A stretch of 64,000 nt of DNA, taken from positions 124,001-188,000 of the forward strand of contig NZ_JAJTNP010000001.1 in assembly GCF_021311115.1 (NCBI RefSeq), given 5' to 3'. The notes under the pieces were generated by a model that did not search any database, had not been told where the DNA came from, and was given only the letters and a program-made list of their open reading frames with translations. This document shows positions 49,654 to 58,995 of the stretch, in pieces. The DNA comes from Chryseobacterium gwangjuense. GTDB lineage: Bacteria > Bacteroidota > Bacteroidia > Flavobacteriales > Weeksellaceae. The position numbers and the translations under genes were made by a program. Position 1 is the stretch's first letter; the number at the start of each line of letters is the position of its first letter.

Positions 49654-50420
49654 TGAAAAAAGTAACTAAGCTTTTACTAAATAAAATTCCGCGTCCCTTA
49701 CTTATTAAAATGAGTATTTGGGCACGTCCGCTTATTTATCAGTTTTTTAAGGGAAATACATTTCTTGATCCTATTGATGGTAAATCTTACCGAAAGTTTC
49801 TTCCATACGGATACGGAAAACAGCGTGAAAATGCTTTGTCTCCGGGAACGTTAAGTTTAGAAAGGCACCGTCAGATGTGGTTGTATCTTCAGAACGAAAC
49901 CGATTTTTTCATTAAAAACTACAAAGTTTTGCATATTGCTCCTGAACAGGAATTTTTAAGAAAGTTCAAGAGAATGAGAAATCTGGATTATATTTCTGCA
50001 GATTTATTTTCACCCATAGTCGATGTGAAAGCCGATATTCTGGATCTTCCTTTTGCTGATGAAAGTTTTGATATTATTTTCTGTAACCATGTATTGGAAC
50101 ACATTGAAGATGATGCAAAAGCAATGAGCGAATTGTACAGAGTATTAAGACCTGGAGGATGGGGAATTTTACAGGTTCCCATGAAAAATTCTTTAGAAAA
50201 AACATACGAAGATTTCTCTATAAAAGACCCTAAAGAACGTCAAAAACATTTCGGACAATATGATCATGTTCGTTGGTACGGAATGGATTATTTTGATCGC
50301 TTGAGAAAAGCAGGTTTTGAGACAGAACCTAATTTTTATTCTAAAAAGTTTTCAGAAGAAGAAATTAAAAAGTACGGGTTAAGACATAACGAAATCTTAC
50401 CGATCGTTTTGAAAAAATAA
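49653..50420 (+). CDS. Class I SAM-dependent methyltransferase
   Basis: 255-residue enzyme with a SAM fold. Motif I is weak (VLHIAPEQEF in place of a Gly-rich loop), while the post-I acidic residue (ISADLFS), ADILDLPFADESFDIIFCNHVLEHIEDD and LRPGGWGILQVPM are clear as in methyltransferase 11 types. The N-terminal 60 residues are basic and partly hydrophobic. The substrate is unknown; a small molecule or lipid is possible. It is coupled to map by overlapping stop and start. Confidence 0.8.
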   Translation: MKKVTKLLLNKIPRPLLIKMSIWARPLIYQFFKGNTFLDPIDGKSYRKFLPYGYGKQRENALSPGTLSLERHRQMWLYLQNETDFFIKNYKVLHIAPEQEFLRKFKRMRNLDYISADLFSPIVDVKADILDLPFADESFDIIFCNHVLEHIEDDAKAMSELYRVLRPGGWGILQVPMKNSLEKTYEDFSIKDPKERQKHFGQYDHVRWYGMDYFDRLRKAGFETEPNFYSKKFSEEEIKKYGLRHNEILPIVLKK

Positions 50421-50456
50421 AAAAGCGGCTTCAAATTTTTTGAAGCCGCTTTTTTA
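50419..50456. terminator. Bidirectional terminator
   Basis: Perfect 15-base stem AAAAAAGCGGCTTCA / TGAAGCCGCTTTTTT. It ends the map-methyltransferase unit and the opposite T9SS-cargo gene. Confidence 0.92.
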
Positions 50457-50474
50457 TTCATTGAAGTTGAAAAC

Positions 50475-51179
50475 TTATTTCTTGAGAAACAATTCAGGCT
50501 TAAAATTTTCTACACTCAAAATATACTGTCCCTTTTGAAAATCGGTTGTATTTACCCTTAAAGCTTTACCGGAGGATAAAGTTTCAAAAAGAAGCTTTCC
50601 GGACATATCATAAATCTTAACCTTTAAATTCCTTTCTAAATTTTCAACGATTAAAAAATCATTCACAGGATTTGGATAGATTGTAAATGTTTTCTTAAGA
50701 GCATTTTCTTTCGTTCCTAAAAACGCATTGTTGTAAAAGATCTGGTTTCCGGAATTAGGATTAGTCACAATAAGAGTTTTTGATGTTCCGTTAGCTAAAA
50801 TTTGATAATTATAAATTGTTCCGGGAAGGGCATAGCTTATATAAAAATCACAGTTTTTTTGATCATATTGCTGAACAGCTGTCATATTTACTCCCCAATA
50901 ATCGGCTAATGTACAACCGCCTCCGATTTTAGTGAAGCTGCTTGTTGTAGAGGAGAATGTAATATTGATTTGCGCAGTATTGAAATATTTGGAAGCAAAG
51001 TAATAATTAGAGTTGTTTTGGGTAAATAAAGAGGGAGAAACAGCGTATGCCATGGACGGAGTTGTTACCGTCTGTCCGTTGGTTACGATTTGCGAAATAT
51101 ACCAGTCATTGGTAAAAAGCTCAGAATTTTGAGCAGACAAAAATACACTGCAAAGTAAAAGGAATAAAGTTTTTTTCAT
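50475..51179 (-). CDS. T9SS-exported protein with C-terminal sorting domain
   Basis: 234-residue protein with a signal peptide (to residue 16, VFLSAQ). The middle (17-155) is a beta-rich domain with NDWYISQIVTNGQ and GGGCTLADYWG, resembling a lipocalin-like or META-type fold, though I cannot assign a family. The last 70 residues (YPNPVNDFLIVENL to LFLKK) are a type A sorting domain, so the protein leaves the cell by type IX secretion and is anchored or released. Two Cys (GGGC, KNC) may pair. It is monocistronic. Confidence 0.8.
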   Translation of the reverse strand: MKKTLFLLLCSVFLSAQNSELFTNDWYISQIVTNGQTVTTPSMAYAVSPSLFTQNNSNYYFASKYFNTAQINITFSSTTSSFTKIGGGCTLADYWGVNMTAVQQYDQKNCDFYISYALPGTIYNYQILANGTSKTLIVTNPNSGNQIFYNNAFLGTKENALKKTFTIYPNPVNDFLIVENLERNLKVKIYDMSGKLLFETLSSGKALRVNTTDFQKGQYILSVENFKPELFLKK

Positions 51180-51206
51180 GATTAATAATTTTTATCAAAT
51201 TTATAA

Positions 51207-51238
51207 TAAAAAACCGCTTTCAAAGATTGAAAACGGTC
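51207..51238 (-). terminator. Intrinsic terminator of the SMR transporter gene
   Basis: ACCGCTTTCA (51213-51222) pairs with TGAAAACGGT (51228-51237), one mismatch; on the minus strand a T run follows. Confidence 0.7.
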
Positions 51239-51284
51239 GTATTTTAATAGGATAGCTAATTTAAAGTGAATTCATTGTTGGATT

Positions 51285-51611
51285 TTAATGAGAAACTGCT
51301 TTCAATCCAACTACAGAACCAATTAAGGTAACAATAAAGAAAATTCTCCAGAAACTTACCGGATCTTTAAAAAAGAAAATTCCCATTAGTGCCGTTCCTA
51401 CAGCGCCAATTCCGGTCCATACTGCGTAAGCCGTCCCGATTGGTAGGGTTTGTGTTGCTTTAATTAACAATACCATACTGATGGTCATGGTAATCAGGAA
51501 GCCGGTAAACCAAAGATACATAGGTGTTCCTGTGGTTTCTTTTACTTTTCCTAAGCATGAGGCAAATGCCACTTCAAATAATCCTGCGATAATTAAGATA
51601 ATCCAATTCAT
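51285..51611 (-). CDS. Small multidrug resistance family exporter, Gdx/SugE type
   Basis: 108-residue membrane protein with four hydrophobic segments. The essential Glu13 (AGLFEVAF) and GTAYAVWTGIGAVGTALMG are the family hallmarks; the latter and the C-terminal GLKAVSH resemble the guanidinium-exporter (Gdx, formerly SugE) branch. It would act as a dual-topology dimer exchanging a cation for protons. No guanidine riboswitch was recognised upstream. It follows a Crp/Fnr regulator gene by 72 bases on the same strand, which may control it. Confidence 0.87.
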   Translation of the reverse strand: MNWIILIIAGLFEVAFASCLGKVKETTGTPMYLWFTGFLITMTISMVLLIKATQTLPIGTAYAVWTGIGAVGTALMGIFFFKDPVSFWRIFFIVTLIGSVVGLKAVSH

Positions 51612-51683
51612 TTTTCATTATTTTCTGCTGCAAAGTTCAGGATTTTGATAGAATTAAAATTTTACAATTGTTAAAAAATGAAA

Positions 51684-52247
51684 CTATTTAATTTCCGCTC
51701 TGATCCTGCTTAAACTTACTTGTGTAATGCCTAAATAGGAAGCAATATATCCTAATTGAACCCGTTTCAGAAGATGGGGCTTATCTCTCATAAGATCTTT
51801 ATAGCGTTCTGATGCGGTTTTAAACTGCCTTGAAATAATTAATTCTTCTGTTTTTATAAGTTCTTTTTCTGCAAATTTCCGTCCCCAGTTTGCAATATGA
51901 ATATCCTTGTCAAAAAGTTCTCTTAAATGAACCGTTTCAAGTTTGTACAACTCACAATCCTCCAATGATTCTATATTTTCATAGCCGGGTTTATCTTCCA
52001 CATAACTTTTCATTGAAATGACGGTATCTCCTTCACTTCCAAACCAAAAAGTAATATCATTATCTTCGGTAGAAGCATATGCGCGTACAATTCCTTTTTT
52101 TACAAAATAAATATAAGGAATTACTTTCTGAGCTTCCATCAGACAAGATCCTTTTGGATAAGAAACCTCTGCGATATGTTTTTTTAAGCTCTGCCTGGAA
52201 ATATCGGGAATAGGATAGATATTGTTTATGATTTCATCAATCGTCAT
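51684..52247 (-). CDS. Crp/Fnr-family transcriptional regulator
   Basis: 187-residue regulator with an N-terminal cyclic-nucleotide-type beta-barrel (IPYIYFVKKGIVRAYA, ITFWFGSEGDTV) and a short C-terminal helix-turn-helix (LGYIASYLGITQVSLSRIRAE). There is no Cys cluster of the FNR kind. This type is very common in Bacteroidota, often next to the exporter or enzyme it controls. The SMR exporter lies directly downstream and is the obvious candidate target. The ligand is unknown. Confidence 0.87.
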   Translation of the reverse strand: MTIDEIINNIYPIPDISRQSLKKHIAEVSYPKGSCLMEAQKVIPYIYFVKKGIVRAYASTEDNDITFWFGSEGDTVISMKSYVEDKPGYENIESLEDCELYKLETVHLRELFDKDIHIANWGRKFAEKELIKTEELIISRQFKTASERYKDLMRDKPHLLKRVQLGYIASYLGITQVSLSRIRAEIK

Positions 52248-52324
52248 AATTGTAAGTTAATTATAGATATCAAAAATATTAGTTTTTTAGTGTGAAATTT
52301 AAAAAATAGTTAAATAATTGCAGA

Positions 52325-52334
52325 TAAACGTTTA
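52325..52334. promoter_or_regulatory. Candidate LacI-type operator
   Basis: TAAACGTTTA, a perfect 10-base palindrome with the central CG typical of LacI-family sites, flanked by GA and ATC. It lies 78 bases upstream of the Crp/Fnr gene and about 225 bases upstream of the LacI-type gene. Confidence 0.4.
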
Positions 52335-52509
52335 ATCTAAATTATCTATTCTAAAAAAATAACGATCCTTTTTGCTTTATTCAATTAAGCTTTTATTTTA
52401 TATTTTAAATTTAAATTACTGATTTACAGTTTTTTAAATTGTTTTTAAGGCGAATTTTAAAAGTTTGCGAAAATACAATTATTTTTAAAATATTCAAAGA
52501 AAATATCTA

Positions 52510-52540
52510 TTGTTATTAACCATTTAATAAGATATTTTTG
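52510..52540 (+). promoter_or_regulatory. Promoter of the LacI-type gene
   Basis: TTG (52510-52512), 20 bases, TATTTTTG (52533-52540), giving a leader of about 12 bases before the ATG at 52559. Confidence 0.65.
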
Positions 52541-52558
52541 TTTTTATTAATCCATACA

Positions 52559-53557
52559 ATGAAAAGAGCTTCCATTAAAGATATCGCAAGAATAGCAGGT
52601 GTTTCTGTTGCAACAGTTTCTTATGTTCTTAATAAAAAAGAAGGAAGCAGAATAAGTCAACAAACAAGGGAAAAAATTTTAGAAATTGCCGATTCAATCA
52701 ACTATGTTCCCAATAAGATTGCCAAAAGCTTAAAAATGAGCAGAAGCAAACTGATAGGGCTCATTTTGGCAGATATTTCAAGCGGTTTTTATTCTACAAT
52801 GGCTCGTTGCATTGAAGATGAAGCCATAAAACTGGGCTATACTCTTATTATCGGAAGTTCAGATGAAAGTCCTGAAAAATTTAAAAAATTAACAGAATTG
52901 TTTGCTGAACATCAGGTTGACGGAATGATTGTAGCTCCGATTATGGATTCTGATGATACGTTAAGAAAACTAATTAAAGAAGAATACCCTGTTATAACGA
53001 TCGACCGTTATCTTAAAGAGGTTGATTTGCCAGGTGTTTTGGTTAATAATTTCGAAATTTCAGAGCAGATTTTTGATTTTCTGAAAGCCAAAAAGTTTGA
53101 AGAAATACTTTATGTAGGCTATAATACAGAGCTTCCCCATCTTTTGGACAGACAACACGGTTTTGATAAACAATTTCCGGAAAGCGGTATAAGCTACAAA
53201 CAAGTTTTGGTAGGACTGGAAAACAGAAAAGAGGAAATACATAATGCTCTTGAAAAAAATCTAAATCTTTCTAAGAGAACAGCAGTTTATTTTGCCAGTA
53301 ATAAATTAGGAATTGCAGGAATGAGCTATTTTATTAAACATAATATCAAGGTTCCTGAAGATCTTTCGATGATTACCTTTGATGAAGCTGAAGCCTATGA
53401 GCTTTTCCCTATTGAACTTACTTACGTTAAGCAACCTTTAAGGGATATGGCAAAAATGGCGATAAAACTTATTGATGATGAAATTACCTGCTACAAAAAA
53501 GATGGCGAAAGAGTTACTTTTAAAGCTCAATTAATTCATAAAAATTCGGTAAAATAA
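52559..53557 (+). CDS. LacI-family transcriptional regulator
   Basis: 332-residue repressor-type protein. The start at 52559 gives MKRASIKDIARIAGVSVATVSYVLNK, the LacI helix-turn-helix at the very N-terminus; a frame extension 7 codons upstream runs into the promoter. The hinge helix (VPNKIAKSLKMSRSK) and periplasmic-binding-protein-like core (IGLILADISSGFYSTM to LIDDEI) follow. It should sense a sugar or sugar phosphate. No sugar genes are next to it, so its targets are elsewhere, possibly including the glucan locus; that is open. Confidence 0.9.
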   Translation: MKRASIKDIARIAGVSVATVSYVLNKKEGSRISQQTREKILEIADSINYVPNKIAKSLKMSRSKLIGLILADISSGFYSTMARCIEDEAIKLGYTLIIGSSDESPEKFKKLTELFAEHQVDGMIVAPIMDSDDTLRKLIKEEYPVITIDRYLKEVDLPGVLVNNFEISEQIFDFLKAKKFEEILYVGYNTELPHLLDRQHGFDKQFPESGISYKQVLVGLENRKEEIHNALEKNLNLSKRTAVYFASNKLGIAGMSYFIKHNIKVPEDLSMITFDEAEAYELFPIELTYVKQPLRDMAKMAIKLIDDEITCYKKDGERVTFKAQLIHKNSVK

Positions 53558-53651
53558 ATTCCTGAGAATTTTAACTTGATCTTTGTTGAAGTATTTTGAC
53601 AGTTTTTGCCGAGAAGTTTTCTATTAATCGGGAAAGACGATTTTGTTTTAG

Positions 53652-53659
53652 TAACTTTG
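53652..53659 (+). promoter_or_regulatory. -7 element of era
   Basis: TAACTTTG, exact TAnnTTTG, 20 bases before the ATG at 53680. It lies inside the longer open frame, which supports the shorter start. Confidence 0.5.
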
Positions 53660-53679
53660 CAGTTCGTAATATAATTTTT

Positions 53680-54555
53680 ATGCACAAAGCAGGATTTGTA
53701 AATATAGTTGGAAAGCCAAATGCCGGAAAATCGACCTTACTTAACCAATTGATGGGAGAGAAGTTGGCGATTGTTACTCAAAAGGCTCAGACAACACGTC
53801 ACAGAATTTTTGGAATTTATAATGAAGAAGACCTTCAGATTGTATTTTCGGATACTCCCGGAGTTCTGGATCCTAAATATGGTTTGCAGGAGAAAATGAT
53901 GGATTTTGTGAAAGATTCTTTACAAGATGCAGATGTTTTTCTTTTTATTGTAGATGTAACAGATAAGGCAGAACCTTCCGAATTTTTAATTGACAAATTG
54001 AATAAAATTCCGGTTCCGGTTTTATTATTATTAAATAAAGTAGATCAGACTAATCAGGAAGGATTAGAAAAACTGGTTTCAGACTGGCACGACAGAATAC
54101 CGAAAGCTGAAATTTTACCTATTTCTGCGTTGAATGCCTTTAATACGGATATTATTCTTCCGAAATTAAAATCGATGCTACCGGAAAACCCTGCATATTA
54201 TGATAAAGATATGTATACGGATAAGCCGGAGCGTTTCTTTGTAAATGAAGCCATAAGAGAGAAAATTCTTTTGAATTATGACAAAGAAATTCCTTATTCC
54301 GTAGAAGTGGTAACAGAAATGTTCAAGGAAAAAGAAGGGATTATCTTCATTGATTCTATTATTTATGTAGAAAGAGATACACAAAAAGGGATTATTATTG
54401 GTCATAAAGGAGAAGCTATCAAAAAAGTAGGTACAGAAGCAAGACTGGATCTTGAAAAATTCTTTGCTAAAAAAATTCACTTGAATCTTTTCGTAAAAGT
54501 GAAAAAAGACTGGCGAAAAAATGACAGAGATCTGAAAAATTTTGGGTACCGATAG
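53680..54555 (+). CDS. era: GTPase Era
   Basis: 291-residue essential GTPase for 16S rRNA processing and 30S assembly. The start at 53680 gives MHKAGFVNIVGKPNAGKSTLLNQL, with the P-loop GKPNAGKS at once; an upstream ATG at 53596 would put the promoter element inside the gene. DTPGV (G3), NKVD (G4) and SALNA (G5) follow, and the KH domain has IIIGHKGEAIKKVGTEAR near the C-terminus. Length is the family norm. Confidence 0.95.
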   Translation: MHKAGFVNIVGKPNAGKSTLLNQLMGEKLAIVTQKAQTTRHRIFGIYNEEDLQIVFSDTPGVLDPKYGLQEKMMDFVKDSLQDADVFLFIVDVTDKAEPSEFLIDKLNKIPVPVLLLLNKVDQTNQEGLEKLVSDWHDRIPKAEILPISALNAFNTDIILPKLKSMLPENPAYYDKDMYTDKPERFFVNEAIREKILLNYDKEIPYSVEVVTEMFKEKEGIIFIDSIIYVERDTQKGIIIGHKGEAIKKVGTEARLDLEKFFAKKIHLNLFVKVKKDWRKNDRDLKNFGYR

Positions 54556-54577
54556 ACTAAAAGTTCAATATTCATCG

Positions 54578-54605
54578 TTGTATTAAAAGATTTTTATTAT
54601 CTTTA
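54578..54605 (+). promoter_or_regulatory. Promoter of the DoxX gene
   Basis: TTG (54578-54580), 17 bases, TATCTTTA (54598-54605), 18 bases before the ATG. Confidence 0.55.
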
Positions 54606-54623
54606 ATTTTAAATTAATACTGA

Positions 54624-55052
54624 ATGAGCTACTCGAACTTAAAGACTAATCCTATTTATGTAGATATCGTTTTATTGATGGTAAGATTATTTGTCGGATT
54701 TGCAATGTTATCTCATGGGTTTCCTAAACTTCAACAATTGTTGGAAGGAGGTGAAATAAAGTTTTTCGACTTTATGGGACTTGGACCGACAGTTTCATTG
54801 GTCTTAACCGTATTTGCAGAGTTTGTGTGCTCCATTCTTTTAATTTTAGGTCTTTTTACAAGAGTAGCGACCGGATTTTTAATTTTTACCATGGCCATTG
54901 CAGCCTTTGTAGTGCATGGAGCAGATTTATTTGATAAAAGAGAATTAAGCTTACTTTACCTATCTGTCTACTTACTTATTATTTCTCTTGGAGCAGGTAA
55001 GATTTCAGTAGATTACATGATTGAGAAGAGAAAGAGAGCCTCAGATTGGTAA
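54624..55052 (+). CDS. DoxX family membrane protein
   Basis: 142-residue protein with four hydrophobic segments. LLMVRLFVGFAMLSHGFPKLQQL near the start, then FAEFVCSILLILGLFTR, are the usual DoxX signatures. Members are inner-membrane proteins linked to quinone-related or thiol stress functions, but the exact role is unclear. It has its own promoter and terminator and no functional link to era upstream. Confidence 0.88.
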   Translation: MSYSNLKTNPIYVDIVLLMVRLFVGFAMLSHGFPKLQQLLEGGEIKFFDFMGLGPTVSLVLTVFAEFVCSILLILGLFTRVATGFLIFTMAIAAFVVHGADLFDKRELSLLYLSVYLLIISLGAGKISVDYMIEKRKRASDW

Positions 55053-55071
55053 TTCTTTACTATAAAATATT

Positions 55072-55103
55072 AAAAAGCAGGAAAAACTTTTCCTGCTTTT
55101 TTT
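55072..55103 (+). terminator. Intrinsic terminator of the DoxX gene
   Basis: AAAAAGCAGGAAAA pairs with TTTTCCTGCTTTTT almost without loop, then more T. Confidence 0.9.
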
Positions 55104-55143
55104 ATGTCATTAAATTCATTAAATTCGTGAAAAATGAATTATA

Positions 55144-57546
55144 ATGAAGATAAAACTAACAATCTGTCTTCTTGCGTTCCTTAATTTTTATAATGCGCAG
55201 GAAAGTATTACCTATCAAAAACCTTCACCTGAAATTTTAAAACTTGCTGATTATGATAGACCACCAAGCGTTTTAATGAACAGTAAGAAAGATTGGATTG
55301 TTTTTACGTATCGCCCGACTTACAAGACACTCGAAGATTTAAGCCAGCAGGAAATGAAACTTGGAGGGTTGAGAATTAACCCCGTAACCAATATTTCAAG
55401 CAGTGCTACTTATCTGAATAATCTGAAGGTGAGAAAAACGAGTGATAAAAATGAAATACAGGTGAAAAATCTGCCCTCCAATGCAAGAATTGTCAATACT
55501 TCATTTTCACCGGATGAAAAGAAATTTGCTTTTACCAATACAACAAGCAAAGGAGTAGAACTTTGGATTGTTGATCTGGAAACGGCTACTGCAAAAAAGA
55601 TTACATCAGATAATCTGAATGCTAATTTAGGTTCTCCGTATGTTTGGTATAAAGATTCTCAGAACCTTTTGATCAGAACATTACCACAAAACAGAGGAAC
55701 TTTAATTGATTCAAGCAAAGATTTACCAACCGGTCCTATCGTTTCTACTGCAGATGGAAAAGTTTCTCAAAACAGGACTTATCAGGATCTTTTGAAAAAT
55801 CCACAGGATGAAAAAAACTTTGAAATCCTTACTTCTTCAGATATTTATAAAGTTGACCTCAATGGAAACTTGAATAAAATAAAAGAAAAAGATATGTATG
55901 CCGGACTGAGCTTTTCGCCGGATGGAAATTATCTGATGGCAACGACTATTAAAAAACCATTTTCATATATCGTCCCTTTAAGCAGATTTCCAATGAGCAC
56001 AACGGTTTATGACCTTAATGGAAATGTAGTAAAAGTAGTAAACGAAACTCCTTTGAACGAAATCATGCCTAAAGGATTCTCTTCTGTAAGAACAGGAAAA
56101 AGAGATATGGGATGGAGAAGCGATATGCCTGCAACATTGGTATACGCAGAAGCTTTGGATGGGGGAGATCAGTCAAAAACAGCTGAATACAGAGACGAAA
56201 TTTTCACTTGGGAAGCCCCGTTTAATGCTAATCCGAAGACTTTCTTTAAAACCAAGCAAAGATATGAGGATGTAAGCTGGACAAACGATCATTATGCTAT
56301 TGTTCATGAATCTTGGTACGATACAAGGAATACAAAATCTTTCTTAGTAGATCTCAACACGAATGAGTCTAAAGTGATCGATGACCGAAATTATCAGGAT
56401 GTTTATAGTGATCCTGGGAACTTTAATACCACAAAAAATCAGTTTGGAAGAACCGTTCTTGATGTAAAAGGAGGAAAAGCGTATTTAATCGGAGCAGGAT
56501 TCACAAAAGAGGGGCAACATCCTTTCATTGATGAAATGGACATTAAAACCTTGAAAAAAAAGAGATTATATACTTCTAATTTAAAAAATGAAAAAGAAGA
56601 GATCATTGATATTCTAAACCCTTCTAAAGGGGATATTCTTACGATCCAACAGTCGGCAAGCCAATATCCGAACTATTTTAAGAGAAATATAAAGTCCAAT
56701 AAAACAGAATCGGTAACCAATTTTGCCAATCCTTTTGAAAGCATAAAAGATGTGTATAAAGAAGTGATTACCTATAAAAGAAATGATGGAGTTACCCTTA
56801 CAGGAACCCTTTATCTGCCTGCAAATTATGACAGAAAAGCTAAAAAAGAAAAACTTCCTCTTTTGATCTGGGCTTATCCTACTGAATATAAAGATAAAAA
56901 TACGGCAGGACAGAGTACACAAAATCCAAATGATTTTACGTTTCCATATTATGGTTCGTTCGTGTATTGGACAACAAAAGGATATGCTGTATTGGATGAT
57001 GCCGCTTTCCCGATTATTGGAGAAGGAAAAACAGAACCGAATGATACGTTTCTACCTCAATTAGTAGCCAACGGAAGAGCTGCTATTGATGCCGTTGATA
57101 AATTGGGGTATATAGACAGAAAAAAAGTTGCAGTAGGAGGTCACTCTTATGGAGCATTTATGACAGCAAACCTTTTAACCCATTCTAAAGACTATGCTTG
57201 CGGAATTGCAAGAAGTGGAGCGTACAATAGAACGTTAACTCCGTTTGGCTTCCAAAGTGAACAGCGAAATTATTGGGATATTCCTGAAATTTATAATGCA
57301 ATGTCTCCATTTATGAATGCCGATAAAATGAAAACCCCATTGTTATTGATTCATGGAGATGCAGACAATAATCCGGGAACTTTCACTTTGCAGACGGAAA
57401 GATATTTCCAGGCACTAAAAAATTTAGGAGCTCCTGTAAAAATGGTTCTTCTTCCAAAAGAAGCTCACGGATATGCTGCTAAAGAAAATATTTTGCATTT
57501 GCTTTGGGAACAGGATCAGTTCTTAGAGAAATGTCTGAAAAAATAA
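55144..57546 (+). CDS. S9-family serine peptidase (prolyl oligopeptidase type)
   Basis: 800-residue secreted peptidase with a signal peptide (to about residue 18, FYNAQ). Residues 30-540 form the beta-propeller gate and 560-800 the alpha/beta-hydrolase domain. The triad is Ser668 in GGHSYGAF, Asp739 in GDADNN and His775 in EAHGYA. The GGHSYGAFM motif and size resemble the glutamyl endopeptidase-like and dipeptidyl peptidase branches of S9. It would degrade peptides in the periplasm or outside. It is monocistronic. Confidence 0.9.
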   Translation: MKIKLTICLLAFLNFYNAQESITYQKPSPEILKLADYDRPPSVLMNSKKDWIVFTYRPTYKTLEDLSQQEMKLGGLRINPVTNISSSATYLNNLKVRKTSDKNEIQVKNLPSNARIVNTSFSPDEKKFAFTNTTSKGVELWIVDLETATAKKITSDNLNANLGSPYVWYKDSQNLLIRTLPQNRGTLIDSSKDLPTGPIVSTADGKVSQNRTYQDLLKNPQDEKNFEILTSSDIYKVDLNGNLNKIKEKDMYAGLSFSPDGNYLMATTIKKPFSYIVPLSRFPMSTTVYDLNGNVVKVVNETPLNEIMPKGFSSVRTGKRDMGWRSDMPATLVYAEALDGGDQSKTAEYRDEIFTWEAPFNANPKTFFKTKQRYEDVSWTNDHYAIVHESWYDTRNTKSFLVDLNTNESKVIDDRNYQDVYSDPGNFNTTKNQFGRTVLDVKGGKAYLIGAGFTKEGQHPFIDEMDIKTLKKKRLYTSNLKNEKEEIIDILNPSKGDILTIQQSASQYPNYFKRNIKSNKTESVTNFANPFESIKDVYKEVITYKRNDGVTLTGTLYLPANYDRKAKKEKLPLLIWAYPTEYKDKNTAGQSTQNPNDFTFPYYGSFVYWTTKGYAVLDDAAFPIIGEGKTEPNDTFLPQLVANGRAAIDAVDKLGYIDRKKVAVGGHSYGAFMTANLLTHSKDYACGIARSGAYNRTLTPFGFQSEQRNYWDIPEIYNAMSPFMNADKMKTPLLLIHGDADNNPGTFTLQTERYFQALKNLGAPVKMVLLPKEAHGYAAKENILHLLWEQDQFLEKCLKK

Positions 57547-57554
57547 TAAATAAG

Positions 57555-57582
57555 ACTCGCTCAGATTTGAGCGAGTTTTTTT
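57555..57582. terminator. Terminator between the convergent S9 peptidase and HAD genes
   Basis: ACTCGCTCA (57555-57563) pairs with TGAGCGAGT (57568-57576), then T7 on the plus strand. The T run abuts the stop of the opposite gene. The minus side has fewer T, so it mainly serves the peptidase gene. Confidence 0.85.
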
Positions 57583-58270
57583 ATAAATACTCCAAAATAT
57601 CACTGATTTTCTCCAATTCCATAAAATTAGGATGCTCCAAATGAAGATCATGCTGTTCGTGAGACCATGTTACATGATAAGGAATATGAGCTGCAGATCC
57701 TCCAATCTCTAAAACGGGCAAAATATCTGATTTAATGGAGTTTCCTAGCATTAAAAAATGTTCAGGTTGACAATCTAAATGCTTTAAAAGCTTTTGATAG
57801 TCATTTTCTTTTTTATCACTCATGATTTCAATATGATGAAAATATTCCTGTAATCCGGATTTTTTTAATTTACGTTCCTGATCCAGTAAATCGCCTTTTG
57901 TAGCAACAACCAGTCTGTATTTTCCCTTTAAATTTTCAAGTGTTTCAGTGACTCCATCCAGAAGTTCAATAGGTTTTTGAAGAAGTGTATGACCAATTTC
58001 GATGGTTTTATTAATTAATCCTAACGAAGCTGTGTTATTTGAAACCCTGCAAGTTGTTTCAATCATACAAAGCATAAACCCTTTTACGCCGTATCCGTAC
58101 AAATGGAGGTTCTGCATTTCGGTTTTAAATAATTCCTGAGCGAGGGAATGTTGCGGAAGATAGTCTTCCAATAATGCACAAAATTCTCTTTCAGCTTCCT
58201 GAAAATAAGGTTCATTAATCCAAAGTGTATCATCTGCATCAAAAGCGATGGTGGTTATCTCATTATTCAT
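57581..58270 (-). CDS. HAD-family hydrolase
   Basis: 229-residue haloacid-dehalogenase-type phosphatase with a helical cap. Motif I is AFDADDTLW (nucleophile Asp), motif II VVATKG with Thr in the usual place, the Lys in the SDKKENDYQKLLKHL segment and motif IV LMLGNSIKSDI. The cap domain sits between residues 20 and 95. The substrate cannot be predicted. It starts divergently from the Crp/Fnr gene at 58360 across 89 bases. Confidence 0.85.
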   Translation of the reverse strand: MNNEITTIAFDADDTLWINEPYFQEAEREFCALLEDYLPQHSLAQELFKTEMQNLHLYGYGVKGFMLCMIETTCRVSNNTASLGLINKTIEIGHTLLQKPIELLDGVTETLENLKGKYRLVVATKGDLLDQERKLKKSGLQEYFHHIEIMSDKKENDYQKLLKHLDCQPEHFLMLGNSIKSDILPVLEIGGSAAHIPYHVTWSHEQHDLHLEHPNFMELEKISDILEYL

Positions 58271-58359
58271 ATTAAGTTTACTTTAGTTTTTGTATTTTTC
58301 TGCCGACAAAAATCAGAATAAAAACCAAAACAGAAAAGGACATTTGTCCCAAACAAAAC

Positions 58360-58938
58360 ATGTTACGTACGAATCAGCCATTTTTAGATTATTTAGAAAA
58401 ACTTTATGAGAATCAGGACCATAAAGGGAATATTGTATTAAAGTCCTTCGAAAAAGGAGATAAGATATTGACACAAAATGAAGTTTCCACTAAAATAATG
58501 CTCGTCAAAAGTGGAATTACGAAGTGTTATTTTGTGGAAGAAAATGATAAAGAGTATATCGTTGAATTCTTAGGAAAAGGTGAAATTGTTGGTGAAATAG
58601 AAGTAATTAAAAACGTTCCCTGCCTTTGTAGTATTGAAGCCATCACAGAAGTTAGCGTGTATTCGATGACCATTCCGTATTTTCAGTCTTTAATTAAAAA
58701 TGATCTTACATTAAATAACTTTTTATTGGATGTCTTCGCAGATCGAATCGTGAACACTTCAAGCAGAGCGTCTTATCAGCAGTTACATACTACAGAACAT
58801 ACGTTGTCTCAGCTTTTGGAAGTAAAATCAAAAGAAATGAAAATCTCAAAAGAAGATATGGCAGCTTACTTGGGAACTACAGTGAGAAGTCTTAACAGAG
58901 CCATGAAAGAACTGAAAGATAAGGATCGTAAAGAATAA
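58360..58938 (+). CDS. Crp/Fnr-family transcriptional regulator
   Basis: 192-residue regulator, second of the family in this window. The cyclic-nucleotide-type barrel covers residues 20-120 (KIMLVKSGITKCYF, IVEFLGKGEIVGEIEVIKNVPC), and the C-terminal helix-turn-helix is ISKEDMAAYLGTTVRSLNRAMKELKD. It resembles YeiL-type regulators in layout; that is a loose comparison. It precedes a GNAT gene by 57 bases on the same strand and is divergent from the HAD gene; either may be a target. Confidence 0.86.
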   Translation: MLRTNQPFLDYLEKLYENQDHKGNIVLKSFEKGDKILTQNEVSTKIMLVKSGITKCYFVEENDKEYIVEFLGKGEIVGEIEVIKNVPCLCSIEAITEVSVYSMTIPYFQSLIKNDLTLNNFLLDVFADRIVNTSSRASYQQLHTTEHTLSQLLEVKSKEMKISKEDMAAYLGTTVRSLNRAMKELKDKDRKE

Positions 58939-58995
58939 TTAGCCGCAATAGAAAGGAAATCTTCATGTATCTTTGCAGAAATAGGATCGTAGACA

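Larger units (their letters stand above)
52248..52558. other. AT-rich divergent control region
   Basis: 311 bases between the Crp/Fnr and LacI-type genes with no plausible gene. It holds a palindrome centred on AAACGTTT (52325-52334) and the LacI-gene promoter at 52510-52540. Confidence 0.6.
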